DNA of 64,000 nt from Seongchinamella sediminis (GCF_003457605.1 NZ_QRAN01000011.1:92921-156920); one strand, 5' to 3'. Counted from the first letter of the stretch, positions 19,481 through 28,838 are shown. The notes: generated by a model not told the origin, from the sequence alone. Made by a program: numbers and translations.

Positions 19481-19551
19481 TGTCACTGTTTACCCCCCAC
19501 AGCGGGCCATCGCGGTCACTGTGTTCGCCGGGCCTTGTGCCCGGTTTTTTT
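19481..19551 (+). ncRNA. Candidate small RNA or attenuated leader with C6 loop
   Basis: From the predicted start at about 19481 the transcript would run only about 70 nt before an intrinsic terminator. Its 5' part has six consecutive Cs (19493-19498) displayed between CTGT (19486-19489) and ACAG (19499-19502), a small hairpin with a C-rich loop. C-rich loops of this kind can pair with G-rich ribosome-binding sites. No open reading frame of note lies inside. It could be a separate small RNA or a leader whose terminator limits readthrough into the regulator gene at 19617. The start site is inferred, not observed. Confidence 0.4.
19528..19551 (+). terminator. Intrinsic terminator upstream of the regulator gene
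   Basis: The stem CCGGGC/GCCCGG (19528-19533 and 19539-19544) has a five-base loop and is followed by seven Ts. It lies between the palindromic promoter and the LuxR-type regulator and has no coding sequence of its own to terminate. Confidence 0.7.
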
Positions 19552-19616
19552 GCCGCGCTTTACAGGCCAGCCCCGCTCCGCGACAATGGCCGCATAATAA
19601 CAGCGGACTTTATCCC

Positions 19617-20294
19617 TTGAGCTCTAATACACCTTGCATCCTGGTTGCAGACGACCATCCGCTTTTTCGCGCCGCACTGCAGCAGGTGCTCAGCCAGATT
19701 TATCCCGACGCCGAGCTTTACCAGGCCGCCAGCGTGGCCGAGTTGCAGCAGCAGGTCGAGCAGCACCCCGCCCTGTCCCTGCTCCTGCTCGACCTGCACA
19801 TGCCCGGGGCCCTGGGCTTTTCCGCCCTGTCGTGGTTTATCGGCCAGCACCCGGATACACCGGCCATCATGGTATCTGCCAATTTCCACCCGGAAACGGT
19901 GCGCCGCGCGATTGATCACGGCGCCGCGGGGTTCCTGTCCAAGTCGACCGGCGTCGAGGCAATGGCGGACTGTATTGGCCGGGTCATGGCGGGAGAGCGG
20001 GGGCTGCACCCCGGGCTGGACGCCGGGGCCGCCGGCGCGAGCCTGCAGTCGCTGGATGTGGCGGATGCCCTGGCCAGCCTGACCCCGCAACAGTTCCGGG
20101 TCGCCTCCATGCTCGTCGAGGGCCTGCTCAACAAGCAGATTGCCTACGAACTCGAGGTCAAGGAAGCGACCATCAAGGCCCACATGACGGAAATTTTCCG
20201 CAAGCTGGGCGTACACTCGCGCACCCAGGCGGTGCTGGCGCTGGGCAGTCTTGCCGTCGATCCTCCCCAGGACCTGACCGCCCCGCCCTGCTGA
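19617..20294 (+). CDS. LuxR-family response regulator, CrbR/ErdR-like
   Basis: A 225-residue two-domain regulator. The receiver domain spans residues about 7-125, with acidic pair D12/D13, phosphoacceptor D59 in LLLLDLHMPG, and the conserved Lys in FLSKSTG. The LuxR/NarL helix-turn-helix spans about 150-215 (LTPQQFRVASMLVEGLLNKQIAYEL, then KAHMTEIFRKLGVHSRTQAV). TTG at 19617 is chosen because the receiver starts eight codons later and no ATG or GTG fits; the ribosome site is weak. The wording of the HTH and its location near a VC_2705-type symporter fit CrbR/ErdR regulators of acetate utilisation. No sensor kinase gene is in the window. Confidence 0.85.
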   Translation: MSSNTPCILVADDHPLFRAALQQVLSQIYPDAELYQAASVAELQQQVEQHPALSLLLLDLHMPGALGFSALSWFIGQHPDTPAIMVSANFHPETVRRAIDHGAAGFLSKSTGVEAMADCIGRVMAGERGLHPGLDAGAAGASLQSLDVADALASLTPQQFRVASMLVEGLLNKQIAYELEVKEATIKAHMTEIFRKLGVHSRTQAVLALGSLAVDPPQDLTAPPC

Positions 20295-20407
20295 TCGCCG
20301 CAGCCCGGTTAGCGGACCCGCTTCCAGCGAGCGGTAATCCAGACGGATTTGCTGCCTCATCCAGCCACCCCGCGACAAATGATGCCGTACCCGGCCCGGT
20401 GATGGTT

Positions 20408-20413
20408 TATACT
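20408..20413 (+). promoter_or_regulatory. Possible -10 element of recQ
   Basis: TATACT lies nine bases before the recQ ATG, with no clear Shine-Dalgarno between them and no convincing -35 at the expected distance. If functional, transcription would start within a base or two of the ATG, giving a leaderless message. Confidence 0.25.
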
Positions 20414-20421
20414 GGCCGACC

Positions 20422-22236
20422 ATGACCAGCGCCCTGAACATTCTCCAGCACACCTTTGGCTACGACCGCTTTCGCCCGCCCCAGGACGAGATTATCGCCA
20501 CCCTCATCGACGGCGGCGATGCGCTGGTGCTGATGCCCACGGGCGGCGGCAAGTCCCTCTGCTATCAGGTCCCGGCCATCGCCCGGCCCGGCTGCGGGGT
20601 GGTGATATCACCGCTTATCGCCCTGATGCAGGACCAGGTCAGCGCCCTGCGACAGCTGGGTGTGCGCGCCGCATTCCTCAATTCCACCCTGGACCCGGGC
20701 CAGGCCAGGCAGGTGGAGGAAGACCTGCTGCACGGGCAGCTGGACCTGCTGTACATCGCCCCCGAGCGTCTGGCCCAGGAGCGCACCCACAATCTGCTGC
20801 AGCGCTCCCCCATTGCCCTGTTCGCGATTGACGAGGCCCACTGCGTGTCCCAGTGGGGGCACGATTTCCGCGCCGATTACCTGCAATTGAGTGTACTGCA
20901 CGAGCGCCACCCGGATGTACCGCGGGTTGCACTGACCGCCACCGCCGACGAGCGTACCCGCGGCGAAATCATCCAGCGCCTGGACCTGAGCGGGGCGCGG
21001 CAATTCATCGCCGGCTTTGACCGTCCCAATATCCGCTACCGCATCGGCCTCAAGCAGAACGCAAAACAGCAGCTGCTGCGTTTCCTGCAGGATGAACACC
21101 CGCGGGACGCGGGCATCGTCTACTGCCTGTCACGGAAAAAGACTGAGGACATTGCCTTCTGGCTGCAGCAGCAGGGCTTCAATGCCCTGCCCTATCACGC
21201 CGGCCTCGATGCCGGCATCAGGGCTGATTACCAGTCCCGCTTCCTGCGCGAGGATGCCGCCATCATGGTGGCCACCGTGGCCTTCGGCATGGGTATCGAC
21301 AAGCCGGACGTGCGCTTTGTGGCGCACCTGGATATGCCCAAAACGGTAGAGTCGTACTATCAGGAAACCGGCCGCGCCGGCCGCGACGGCGGACCCGCCG
21401 ATGCCTGGATGATTTACGGCCTGCAGGATGTGATCAAGCTCCGGCAGATGCTCAGCGCCTCCGAGGGCAACGAGGAGTACAAGCGCGCGGAACAGCACCG
21501 GCTCAACGCCATGCTGGGCCTGTGCGAGATCACCTCCTGCCGGCGGCAGAGCCTGCTCAAGTACTTTGGTGAACAGCTGCGGCAGCCCTGCGGCAATTGC
21601 GACAGCTGCCTGGAGCCGGTGGACACCTGGGACGGCACCGAGGCGGCCCGCAAGGCGCTGTCGGCGGTGTACCGCACGGGCCAGCGTTTTGGGGTCAACC
21701 ACCTGGTGGATGTGCTGCGCGGTAGCGAGGCGGAGAAAATCTACCAGTTCGAGCACCACCGCTTGCCGACCTACGGGGTCGGCAGGGACCTGGATGCCAA
21801 TCAGTGGCGCTCCGTATACCGGCAACTGGTAGCCCGGGGTTACCTGCGGGTAGACATGGAGCGCTTCGGCGCCCTGTGCCTCGAGGAACAGTGTCGCCCA
21901 CTGCTGCGCGGCGAGGAGAGCATCCAGTTACGCCGCGAAGCCGCCCGGGGAAAAGCCAGGCAGCAGACCCGGACCGCATTACCGGACAACATCGATGTCG
22001 AACTGTGGGAAGCGCTGCGCGAAAGACGCCGCGAACTCGCCGAGGATCAGGGCGTGCCGCCCTATGTGATCTTTCACGATCGCACCCTGCAGGAGATGTG
22101 CCTTGCCCTGCCGCGCAGCCTGAGCCAGTTCGGCCGCCTGACCGGTGTCGGCGGGCGCAAGCTCGACAAGTACGGAGAGTCGTTCATCGAAGTTGTTGAA
22201 AATCACCTGCAACGGCAATCACTGGCCACCGGCTGA
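20422..22236 (+). CDS. recQ: ATP-dependent DNA helicase RecQ
   Basis: A 604-residue 3'-5' superfamily 2 helicase acting in recombination and stalled-fork repair. Motif I is [12 protein letters not shown] (residues about 38-49), the Walker B is [16 protein letters not shown] (about 134-149), and helicase motif VI is [10 protein letters not shown] (about 314-323). The RecQ-type zinc ligands appear in [13 protein letters not shown] and CGNCDSC (about 373-397). A winged helix follows, then a C-terminal HRDC domain (about 515-600, [20 protein letters not shown]). It is full length for the family. It has its own upstream gap, with arfB 42 bases downstream. Confidence 0.97.
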   Translation: MTSALNILQHTFGYDRFRPPQDEIIATLIDGGDALVLMPTGGGKSLCYQVPAIARPGCGVVISPLIALMQDQVSALRQLGVRAAFLNSTLDPGQARQVEEDLLHGQLDLLYIAPERLAQERTHNLLQRSPIALFAIDEAHCVSQWGHDFRADYLQLSVLHERHPDVPRVALTATADERTRGEIIQRLDLSGARQFIAGFDRPNIRYRIGLKQNAKQQLLRFLQDEHPRDAGIVYCLSRKKTEDIAFWLQQQGFNALPYHAGLDAGIRADYQSRFLREDAAIMVATVAFGMGIDKPDVRFVAHLDMPKTVESYYQETGRAGRDGGPADAWMIYGLQDVIKLRQMLSASEGNEEYKRAEQHRLNAMLGLCEITSCRRQSLLKYFGEQLRQPCGNCDSCLEPVDTWDGTEAARKALSAVYRTGQRFGVNHLVDVLRGSEAEKIYQFEHHRLPTYGVGRDLDANQWRSVYRQLVARGYLRVDMERFGALCLEEQCRPLLRGEESIQLRREAARGKARQQTRTALPDNIDVELWEALRERRRELAEDQGVPPYVIFHDRTLQEMCLALPRSLSQFGRLTGVGGRKLDKYGESFIEVVENHLQRQSLATG

Positions 22237-22278
22237 GGCACTGGCGGTCGCTGCCAGCCGCGCCAGCAAGGATTAACC

Positions 22279-22698
22279 ATGAGTGGACTGGAAATATCGA
22301 ACAAGGTCACCCTGCCGCTGGACGAAATCGAGATCCAGGCAATCCGCGCCCAGGGTGCCGGCGGGCAGAACGTCAACAAGGTCTCGTCCGCCATTCACCT
22401 GCGCTTCGACATCGCGGCGTCATCCCTGCCCGACTTTTACAAGCAACGCCTGGCGCAGAAGCGGGACAGCCGCATCACCGGCGATGGCGTGATCGTGATC
22501 AAGGCCCAGCGCTTCCGCAGCCAGGATCGGAACCGGGAAGACGCCCTGGAGAGGCTGCGCGACATTATCCGCAGCGCGGCGGTTACCCAGAAGGTAAGGC
22601 GGGCCACCCGGCCGACCCGCAGCTCGCAGAAAAAGCGCATGGACAGCAAGACCAAACGCGGCCAGCTCAAGTCCATGCGCGGCAAGATTGACTACTGA
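22279..22698 (+). CDS. arfB: Alternative ribosome-rescue factor ArfB (YaeJ)
   Basis: A 139-residue peptidyl-tRNA hydrolase that frees ribosomes stalled on truncated messages. The catalytic GGQ loop is in QGAGGQNVNKVSSAIHLRF (residues about 25-43). The basic C-terminal tail that enters the empty mRNA channel is present as RRATRPTRSSQKKRM and onward (about 108-139). The length and tail distinguish it from full-size release factors. AGGA precedes the ATG. It is likely cotranscribed with recQ. Confidence 0.95.
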   Translation: MSGLEISNKVTLPLDEIEIQAIRAQGAGGQNVNKVSSAIHLRFDIAASSLPDFYKQRLAQKRDSRITGDGVIVIKAQRFRSQDRNREDALERLRDIIRSAAVTQKVRRATRPTRSSQKKRMDSKTKRGQLKSMRGKIDY

Positions 22699-22725
22699 CG
22701 ACGGCGAGTAGCCGTTTCCAGCATC

Positions 22726-22749
22726 CCGGCTGGCGCCGGCGCCAGCCGG
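22726..22749. repeat. 24-bp perfect palindrome between convergent genes
   Basis: The two 12-base halves CCGGCTGGCGCC and GGCGCCAGCCGG meet without a spacer. It lies in the 93-base gap between arfB (+) and the unknown gene ending at 22792 (-). There is no T-run on either side, so it is not a classical intrinsic terminator, though it could act as a bidirectional stop or mRNA-end stabiliser. Confidence 0.7.
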
Positions 22750-22791
22750 AGGACCGCCAGCCAGGCGGGCACTGCAAGCATAATCCCGCCG

Positions 22792-23919
22792 CTACTTCGC
22801 ACCATCGAACCAGTCGTCGAATCCGTGGCTGGCGGAAGGGCCTATATGCATTTGCTCCAGCACGCCGTGACCGACCCGGTCGCCGCTGCGGGCCACCACG
22901 ACCTGCTGGATATGCAGGTTTTCCAGCGCCAGCGGGTCAAGGTCGGCATCAGTCCAGCTCTCCGCGGCTATCCTCAGCTCCCCCTGCCACCTGCCATGCC
23001 CCCACTCGGGGTGCTGGTAGCCCAGCCCTTTCATCCGGTGCCACAACACCGGCTCCAGGGAGATTTCCAGCGACTCACCGGACCTGTCGTTCATGGTAAT
23101 CACCCCGCCGCTGGCGCGCCGGGTACCCGGGACCATGCTCAGGCGGTGATCGACCCTGCCTTTCCAGGTGCGCGCGGCCGGATCGACAGTTCCCGGAATG
23201 GCGTCCGCGCTGGCGTACCGGGGCAGGAAGCCCTGGTCAGTGTGCCACTGGTCGCCGCTGTCATCCTCGAACCAGCCGGCAAGGCTGCATTCATCCTCCC
23301 AGTGGATGGGAACCCAGTTGAAATGCACGGCCTGGAACTCCGCCAGCGGTGCCCCTCCGGTGTAAGCATCACCCACCGGACGGATGCCCCAGGAGCGGTC
23401 TTTCAAGCCGAAGGTGGTGGCACCATCGACCTGCAACTCCTTGCCGTCGTAACGTATCCAGCCCGACCAGCAGCCAAACTGGTCCAGGCGGGTGGCATCC
23501 ATGACCACGTGGCGCTCATTGCGCAGAGTCTGCCTGCCCTCTTCGATGCAGGCAGTGCGCGGAGTGAACAGCAGATCGCAGGAAATGCCGGTTTCGTTGT
23601 CTGCGATAAGCAGCCGGTGGCGCCCCATGGGTTCCAGGATCTGCAAGGCCATGGGACCGATGGTCAGGTCCGTGGGCTCGTGGGGCGCCCGGCAGGAACC
23701 GTGGAACGCGTACTGCCTGCCGTCAATCGCCAGGCTCAGGGAACCATCCAGTATGCCCAGGTTGGGGTAGCGGCAAAGCCCGACCCCGAAGTAGAAGCTG
23801 CCATCGCGAGCGTGGGCGTTGTACCAGTAGCGGTCGTAGTGGAAGCGATCGCTGCTGGCGGTATGAAACACCGGCTCAGCGGTCTGGTGGATGGGGTAAT
23901 CGTCAAATTTTGACAGCAT
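22792..23919 (-). CDS. Unknown 375-residue soluble protein, Trp-rich beta-sheet type
   Basis: The protein is predicted to be mostly beta, with many aromatic residues (RFHYDRYWYNAHARDGSFYFG, HFNWVPIHWEDECSL). There is no signal peptide or membrane segment. It resembles conserved proteins seen near lipid- or steroid-degradation genes, with a CrtC/lipocalin-like look (beta-sandwich with Trp/His), but I cannot assign a family with confidence. The ATG at 23919 has GAGG about eight bases upstream; an in-frame GTG at 23937 is an alternative. The neighbours are an aldehyde dehydrogenase and an SDR on the same strand, suggesting a role around alcohol or aldehyde metabolism (inference). Confidence 0.7.
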   Translation of the reverse strand: MLSKFDDYPIHQTAEPVFHTASSDRFHYDRYWYNAHARDGSFYFGVGLCRYPNLGILDGSLSLAIDGRQYAFHGSCRAPHEPTDLTIGPMALQILEPMGRHRLLIADNETGISCDLLFTPRTACIEEGRQTLRNERHVVMDATRLDQFGCWSGWIRYDGKELQVDGATTFGLKDRSWGIRPVGDAYTGGAPLAEFQAVHFNWVPIHWEDECSLAGWFEDDSGDQWHTDQGFLPRYASADAIPGTVDPAARTWKGRVDHRLSMVPGTRRASGGVITMNDRSGESLEISLEPVLWHRMKGLGYQHPEWGHGRWQGELRIAAESWTDADLDPLALENLHIQQVVVARSGDRVGHGVLEQMHIGPSASHGFDDWFDGAK

Positions 23920-24057
23920 CTGGGGCCTCGATGTCACTTAACTGTACAGCCGTATAGTAAACACTTCGGCCCCCACTGGCCAGCCGCCTGTCTGCACTGT
24001 CGGCGCGGGAATAGCGACCCCGCAGACCGGGGTCGCTGGCGATGCCTGTGCTGTCGG

Positions 24058-25578
24058 CTAGAAGAAGCCCAGCGGATTGATGTCGTGGCTCACCAGCATG
24101 TTCTTGGTCTGCTGGTAGTGCTCCAGTGCCATCTTGTGGGTCTCGCGGCCAATGCCGGACTTCTTGTAGCCGCCGAAGGCCGCGTGGGCAGGATAGGCGT
24201 GATAGCAGTTCATCCACACCCGTCCCGCCTTGATGCCCCTGGCGACGCGGAAAGCCAGGTTGGTGTCACGCGTCCAGACCCCGGAGCCCAGGCCGTACTC
24301 GGTGGCGTTGGCAATCGCCAGCGCTTCAGCCTCGTCCTTGAAGCTGGTCAGGCCCAGGGTGGGGCCAAAGATTTCCTCCTGGAAGACCCGCATGTCGTTG
24401 GTACCCTGCAGCAGGGTGGGCTGCACGTAATAGCCGCCGGCAATATCACTGCCTACCGCGGCCTTGTCACCGCCCATGAGGATCTGGGCGCCATCCTGGC
24501 GGGCGACGTCCATGTAGCTCATGATCTTGTCGAACTGTTCCTTCGAGGCCTGGGCTCCCACCATGGTCTCGGTGTCCAGCGGGTTGCCCTGCTTGATGAG
24601 CCTGGCCCGTTCCAGCACCCGCTCGACGAAGTCGGTATAAATGCTCTCCTGGATCAAGGCCCGCGACGGGCAGGTACAGACCTCGCCCTGGTTGAAGAAG
24701 CCCAGCAGCACGCCCTCCACGCACTTACTGATATAGTCGTCCTCCTGGCGCAGCACGTCCTCGAAATAGATGTTGGGGGACTTGCCCCCCAGTTCGACAG
24801 TGGACGGGATCAGGGTTTTAGCCGCATTGGCGAGAATCTGGTGGCCGACCGCGGTCGAGCCGGTAAAGGCGATCTTGGCGATCCGGTCGGAGCTGGCCAG
24901 CGCCTGGCCAACTTCCCCGCCGTAGCCGTTGACGATATTGATCACGCCCGCCGGCAGCAGGTCGCCGATCATCTCCATCAGCACCAGGATTGACGCCGGG
25001 GTCTGCTCCGCCGGCTTCAGCACCACACAGTTCCCCGCAGCCAGCGCCGGCCCCAGCTTCCATCCCGCCATCAGCAGCGGGAAGTTCCAGGGGATGATCT
25101 GCCCGACCACCCCCAGGGGCTCATAGAAATGGTAGCTAACGGTGTTGGCGTCAATCTCGGCAGCGCTGCCCTGCTGGGCGCGAATACAGCCGGCAAAGTA
25201 GCGGAAATGGTCGGCCAGCAGGGGAATATCCGCGTTCAGGGTCTCGCGAATAGCCTTGCCGTTCTCCCAGGTCTCGACATAGGCCAGGGTTTCCAGGTTC
25301 GCTTCAATACGGTCGGCGATCTTCAGCAACACGTTGGAGCGTTCCGCCGCGGCGGTTTTGCCCCAGGCGTCGGCGGCGGCATGGGCCGCGTCCAGGGCCT
25401 TGGCCAGATCGGCCGCATCGGAGCGCGGCACCTCGCAAAACGCCTCACCGGTCACCGGGGTAATATTCTCAAAGTAGCGGCCTGCCGCCGGTGCGACCCA
25501 CTCGCCGCCAATGTAGTTCTCGTACCTGGGCTTGAAATCAAACAGCGCATCTTTGCTGCCGGGCATTGCATACAACAT
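24058..25578 (-). CDS. NAD+-dependent aldehyde dehydrogenase, ExaC/AldB-like
   Basis: A 506-residue ALDH superfamily enzyme. The chain begins [19 protein letters not shown] and ends HDINPLGFF, both hallmarks of the ExaC/AldB acetaldehyde-dehydrogenase group. [13 protein letters not shown] and TGSTAVG form the NAD site, ELGGKSPN carries the general base Glu (about 265), and [13 protein letters not shown] carries the catalytic Cys (about 305, with the extra Cys typical of this group). It oxidises short aliphatic aldehydes such as acetaldehyde to acids. GGAG eight bases upstream supports the start. Its product acetate would feed the acetate system encoded nearby (inference). Confidence 0.9.
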   Translation of the reverse strand: MLYAMPGSKDALFDFKPRYENYIGGEWVAPAAGRYFENITPVTGEAFCEVPRSDAADLAKALDAAHAAADAWGKTAAAERSNVLLKIADRIEANLETLAYVETWENGKAIRETLNADIPLLADHFRYFAGCIRAQQGSAAEIDANTVSYHFYEPLGVVGQIIPWNFPLLMAGWKLGPALAAGNCVVLKPAEQTPASILVLMEMIGDLLPAGVINIVNGYGGEVGQALASSDRIAKIAFTGSTAVGHQILANAAKTLIPSTVELGGKSPNIYFEDVLRQEDDYISKCVEGVLLGFFNQGEVCTCPSRALIQESIYTDFVERVLERARLIKQGNPLDTETMVGAQASKEQFDKIMSYMDVARQDGAQILMGGDKAAVGSDIAGGYYVQPTLLQGTNDMRVFQEEIFGPTLGLTSFKDEAEALAIANATEYGLGSGVWTRDTNLAFRVARGIKAGRVWMNCYHAYPAHAAFGGYKKSGIGRETHKMALEHYQQTKNMLVSHDINPLGFF

Positions 25579-25666
25579 GGTTTTTGCTCCTTGTTATCGG
25601 TGATCAGCGCTTTCACTATAGACCAGATCTGGCCAATTGCCCGCGCGTTTCCCGGAGCCTCCAGCT

Positions 25667-26437
25667 TCAGGAGCAGGGCATGCCCGGCCGGCGCATGCCG
25701 GCAAACCAGCCGCCGTCGGCGACAAACTCGGAACCAGTGCTGTAGCTGGCCTCGTCGGTAGCCAGGAACAGGGTGACATAGGCCACCTCTTCCGGCTGCC
25801 CGGTGCGCGGAATGGGGAAGTCCTTGTACAGGGAATTATTGAGGTCTTCCTCCGAGACGACGCCCTTGCCTCCCATCTCGGTGAATATCCCGCCGGGGTG
25901 CACGCTGTTGACCCGGATCCCATACTGGCCCAGTTCGATCGCCGCCGCCTTGGTAAAACCGCGCACCGCCCACTTGCTGGCTGAGTAGGCTCCAAGCCCG
26001 GAACAGGAATGCAGGCCATCAATGGATGAGATATTAATGATAGAACCGCCACCGGCGGCCTTCATCGGTTCGATCACGGATTTCACCCCAAGGAAGGTGC
26101 TCAACTGGTTGACCTCCACAACGCGCATAAAATCCTCGCGGGAGGTGTCGAGGATAGAGGCCATGTGCACAATCCCCGCGTTATTGACCAACACGTTCAA
26201 CGGACCCAGTGCCTGGGCCGCGGCAACTGCGCGGCCCCAGTCTTCTTCACGGGTCACGTCCAGCGGGCAGAAAACGGCGGCATCGCCCAGTGCTTCTGCC
26301 AGGGCCGTACCCTGCTGTTCAGCGATATCGCCAATCACCACGCGGGCGCCATGCTCGACGAACAGGCGGACGGTCGCCTCGCCCATCCCCCTGGCACCGC
26401 CCGTTACAATCGCTACCTTGCCCTCTAGTCGCTGCAT
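25667..26437 (-). CDS. Short-chain dehydrogenase/reductase (classical SDR)
   Basis: A 256-residue classical SDR with cofactor motif TGGARGMGEA (residues about 12-21), the structural NNAG (about 87-90), catalytic Ser in NISSIDG (about 137), and the YSASK Tyr/Lys pair (about 151-155). The Asp after the second strand (VVIGDIAEQQG) suggests NAD+ preference. The ATG at 26437 is chosen for GGAGAC nine bases upstream and because the fold begins there. Relatives include 3-alpha/20-beta-hydroxysteroid and other secondary-alcohol dehydrogenases. The substrate is unresolved. It lies between the ALDH and the beta-CASP hydrolase, 39 bases from the latter. Confidence 0.88.
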   Translation of the reverse strand: MQRLEGKVAIVTGGARGMGEATVRLFVEHGARVVIGDIAEQQGTALAEALGDAAVFCPLDVTREEDWGRAVAAAQALGPLNVLVNNAGIVHMASILDTSREDFMRVVEVNQLSTFLGVKSVIEPMKAAGGGSIINISSIDGLHSCSGLGAYSASKWAVRGFTKAAAIELGQYGIRVNSVHPGGIFTEMGGKGVVSEEDLNNSLYKDFPIPRTGQPEEVAYVTLFLATDEASYSTGSEFVADGGWFAGMRRPGMPCS

Positions 26438-26476
26438 TGAATTGTCTCCTCGTCTGAGTCCTGGATACCGGCGCAA

Positions 26477-27880
26477 CTAAAAGCGGACACGTTCGCCGCG
26501 GCCGGGAATCTCCACCGCCAGGCCCTGGTCCTGCAGTAACTTCGCCTGCAGCGCTTTCTGGGCATCGGCTTCCCCGTGCACCAGCAGGGTTCGCGGCTGG
26601 GGCTTGAAAGCAGATATCCAGTTGAGCAACCCGGCCTGACCCGCATGAGCCGATAGCCCGCCGAGGGTCTCTATCTGCGCCTTGATCACATACTGCTCAT
26701 TGAACAGCTTCACCTTGCGGGCACCATCGACGAGTATGCGCCCGAGGGTTCCCCGGGCCTGGTAGCCGGTAAAGATGATGGTGTTGCGATCGTCCCAGAT
26801 CCGCTGCTTGAAGTGGTGACGAATTCGCCCGCCCGTGCACATGCCACTACCGGCGATAATAATCGCGCCACTTTTGATGCGGTTAATCGCCATTGAATCT
26901 TCAGTATCAACTGCCAGCTTGAGGGTGGGCAGGAAGGTTTCCAGGGAGGCCCGGTGGGCGTCACTGAGGTGACGAACTTCGTCACCGTCCAACAGATCCA
27001 GCCAGCGGTCGTAGACCCGGGTCACGGCAATCGCCATCGGGCTATCGAGAAAAACTTCCCAGTTATCCAGTTCGCCGGCCTGGTACAGGCATCCCAGGTG
27101 AAACAGGACGTCCTGGGTTCTACCAACGGCGAAAGCGGGGATCATCACACTGCCGCCCCGGCGCCAGGTCTCCCGCAGGATCTCCCCCAGTTGCACCTGG
27201 GTATCCTCTTCCGCGCGATGCTCCCGGTCACCATAGGTGCTTTCCATCAGTACCACGTCTGCCTGTTGCAGCTGCGTGGGCTCGTTCATCAGCACCGAGT
27301 CGGTCTTGCCCAGGTCGCCGGAGAAGACCAGGGTTTTCTGCTCGCCCTGTTCCCGCAGGTGCACCTCCACGATAGAGGAACCGAGAATATGGCCCGCATC
27401 ATGAAATACCACGGCGGCGCCATCACCCAGCGGGCGGGACTCCCCGTAACGACAGGACTTACAGAGCCCCAGCACGCCCTCCACGTCCTCCTGGTCGTAG
27501 ACCGGCTCGACCGGCTTGCGCCCGCGACGAGTGCGACGCAGGTTGGTGCGCTCGAGGTCGCGCAGGTAGAGGCCCACCGAATCGTGGAGCATGATGTCCA
27601 GCAACTCCGCCGTGGCCCGGGTGCAAACAACCATGCCGCGAAATCCCTCCCGGTACAGGCGGGGCAGGAGCCCGGAATGGTCAAGGTGAGCGTGGGACAG
27701 CAACACCGCATCGATAGTCTGCGGGTCGAAGGCGAACTCCTCATCCTGGATTCGCTCCACCGCATCGCCACCCTGGTGCATGCCGCAGTCCAGCAGCACC
27801 CTGCCCAGGGCGGGTGATTCCAGCAGGTGGCAGGAGCCCGTCACCTCACGTGCAGCGCCAAGAAAAGTCAGGTCAGCCAT
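26477..27880 (-). CDS. MBL-fold beta-CASP hydrolase (RNA-processing type)
   Basis: A 467-residue metallo-beta-lactamase with a beta-CASP insert. The metal motif SHAHLDHSG is near residue 62. Further His/Asp ligands lie in DAGHILGSS and FSGDLGK. The beta-CASP part (IPAFAVGRTQDVLF) starts near residue 225, and motifs IAGSGMCTGGR and GGLSAHAGQ then HGE lie near the C-terminus. Homologues include CPSF73-like and RNase J-like enzymes, and many bacterial members have unknown RNA targets. It is followed downstream by the SDR and preceded 11 bases upstream by a small exported protein gene. Confidence 0.88.
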   Translation of the reverse strand: MADLTFLGAAREVTGSCHLLESPALGRVLLDCGMHQGGDAVERIQDEEFAFDPQTIDAVLLSHAHLDHSGLLPRLYREGFRGMVVCTRATAELLDIMLHDSVGLYLRDLERTNLRRTRRGRKPVEPVYDQEDVEGVLGLCKSCRYGESRPLGDGAAVVFHDAGHILGSSIVEVHLREQGEQKTLVFSGDLGKTDSVLMNEPTQLQQADVVLMESTYGDREHRAEEDTQVQLGEILRETWRRGGSVMIPAFAVGRTQDVLFHLGCLYQAGELDNWEVFLDSPMAIAVTRVYDRWLDLLDGDEVRHLSDAHRASLETFLPTLKLAVDTEDSMAINRIKSGAIIIAGSGMCTGGRIRHHFKQRIWDDRNTIIFTGYQARGTLGRILVDGARKVKLFNEQYVIKAQIETLGGLSAHAGQAGLLNWISAFKPQPRTLLVHGEADAQKALQAKLLQDQGLAVEIPGRGERVRF

Positions 27881-27891
27881 TATTTATTCCA

Positions 27892-28113
27892 CTAATCTGC
27901 TCGCCCGGCGAGCGTTTTCAAGACAATACTGTAGTGGTCAAACGCGCCATAAAAGGCGGCCTTGGGGGTATCGACCTCGACTATGTGCCGGTATATCTCC
28001 AGCGTCCTGGCGGCATGGTGGGACCGAATGGGCTCCCCTGCAGCCAGGCCACAGACAAAAAGTGCGACCGCAAGGGTCAGCAGACACCGAAGGGTCAATA
28101 GACGATAGTTCAC
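27892..28113 (-). CDS. Small exported protein of unknown function
   Basis: A 73-residue protein (76 if a TTG at 28122 is used) with a hydrophobic signal segment LRCLLTLAVALFVCGLAAG and a short mature part rich in His/Tyr (RSHHAARTLEIYRHIVEV). GGGGAGG ends ten bases before the GTG at 28113, which I favour. No family is recognised. Its position just upstream of the beta-CASP gene suggests cotranscription, but no shared function is evident. A spurious frame is possible. Confidence 0.5.
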   Translation of the reverse strand: MNYRLLTLRCLLTLAVALFVCGLAAGEPIRSHHAARTLEIYRHIVEVDTPKAAFYGAFDHYSIVLKTLAGRAD

Positions 28114-28243
28114 GTGCAGCAAGCCTCCCCGTTGCTTGCGTAAACAGTCAGCCAGTATGCCTCATTCTTGCGGTGCGTACAGCCTGTGTTTACTCCGGCT
28201 GGCGGCGCGATAAAGAAGGTGCGGGCAAGCCGTCCAATACTGA

Positions 28244-28744
28244 TCAGGACTCTTCGAGCAGGTGCTGGTAGTGTTCCAGCGAGAAGCCCCGGTACTGCAT
28301 GAAGCGGTTGCGCCGTGAATTTTCCTTGATATCTGCAGCCGGGAGCACGCCGAACTTGCGCTGGAAAGCCTGCTCGGCCAGTGCGAACCAGTCCGCTCCC
28401 TCGGCGTCCAGGGCGGCAGTGATTTCCCCGTCGCTGATGCCCTTCTGGCGCATCTCCTGGCGAATCCGCATCGGCCCGTGGCCGCGGGAAATCCGCTGCC
28501 GCAAAAAGCTCTCGGCATACCTGGCATCGGACTGCAGGTTTTCTTCCGTCAATCGATCGAGCTGCTCCTCAATCAATCCCTCATCGGCAAAGCGCCGGGC
28601 CAGTTTCTGTTTGAGCTCTCGCCGGGAGTGCTCGCGGCGCGCCAGCAGATCCATCGCAGCCATGCGAATATCGGCGGGATTCACCGCCGTGAGCGGCCCG
28701 AGGTCCCCTTCGCTGGAGTCGTCGCTGTACCGGGAATCAGCCAT
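28244..28744 (-). CDS. recX: Regulatory protein RecX
   Basis: A 166-residue modulator that inhibits RecA filament extension. It is made of tandem three-helix RecX repeats: MDLLARREHSRRELKQKLAR, ENLQSDARYAESFLRQRI, RGHGPMRIRQEMRQKGI and QRKFGVLPAADIKENSRRNR. It has an N-terminal extension of about 25 residues. It lies 94 bases downstream of recA with a strong terminator between, the normal arrangement, so it is expressed by limited readthrough from the SOS-controlled recA promoter. ATG 28744 is the only suitable start. Confidence 0.93.
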   Translation of the reverse strand: MADSRYSDDSSEGDLGPLTAVNPADIRMAAMDLLARREHSRRELKQKLARRFADEGLIEEQLDRLTEENLQSDARYAESFLRQRISRGHGPMRIRQEMRQKGISDGEITAALDAEGADWFALAEQAFQRKFGVLPAADIKENSRRNRFMQYRGFSLEHYQHLLEES

Positions 28745-28751
28745 GGAAAAT

Positions 28752-28798
28752 AAAAAAGGCGCCGGGGCCGAGTGTGGGATAAGTGGAGCCCCGGCGCC
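28752..28798 (-). terminator. Terminator between recA and recX
   Basis: A perfect 11-bp stem (28788-28798 with 28758-28768) with a 19-base loop is followed on the minus strand by six Ts. It ends eight bases before the recX start, so recX needs readthrough. Confidence 0.85.
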
Positions 28799-28838
28799 TC
28801 GTGGGAAACGTCAGAAAAGTTTCAGGCATCGAGCAGAA

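Noticed and set aside
22237..22278. Possible terminator between recQ and arfB
   Set aside because: Only a short imperfect repeat is present and no T-run, so cotranscription is more likely.
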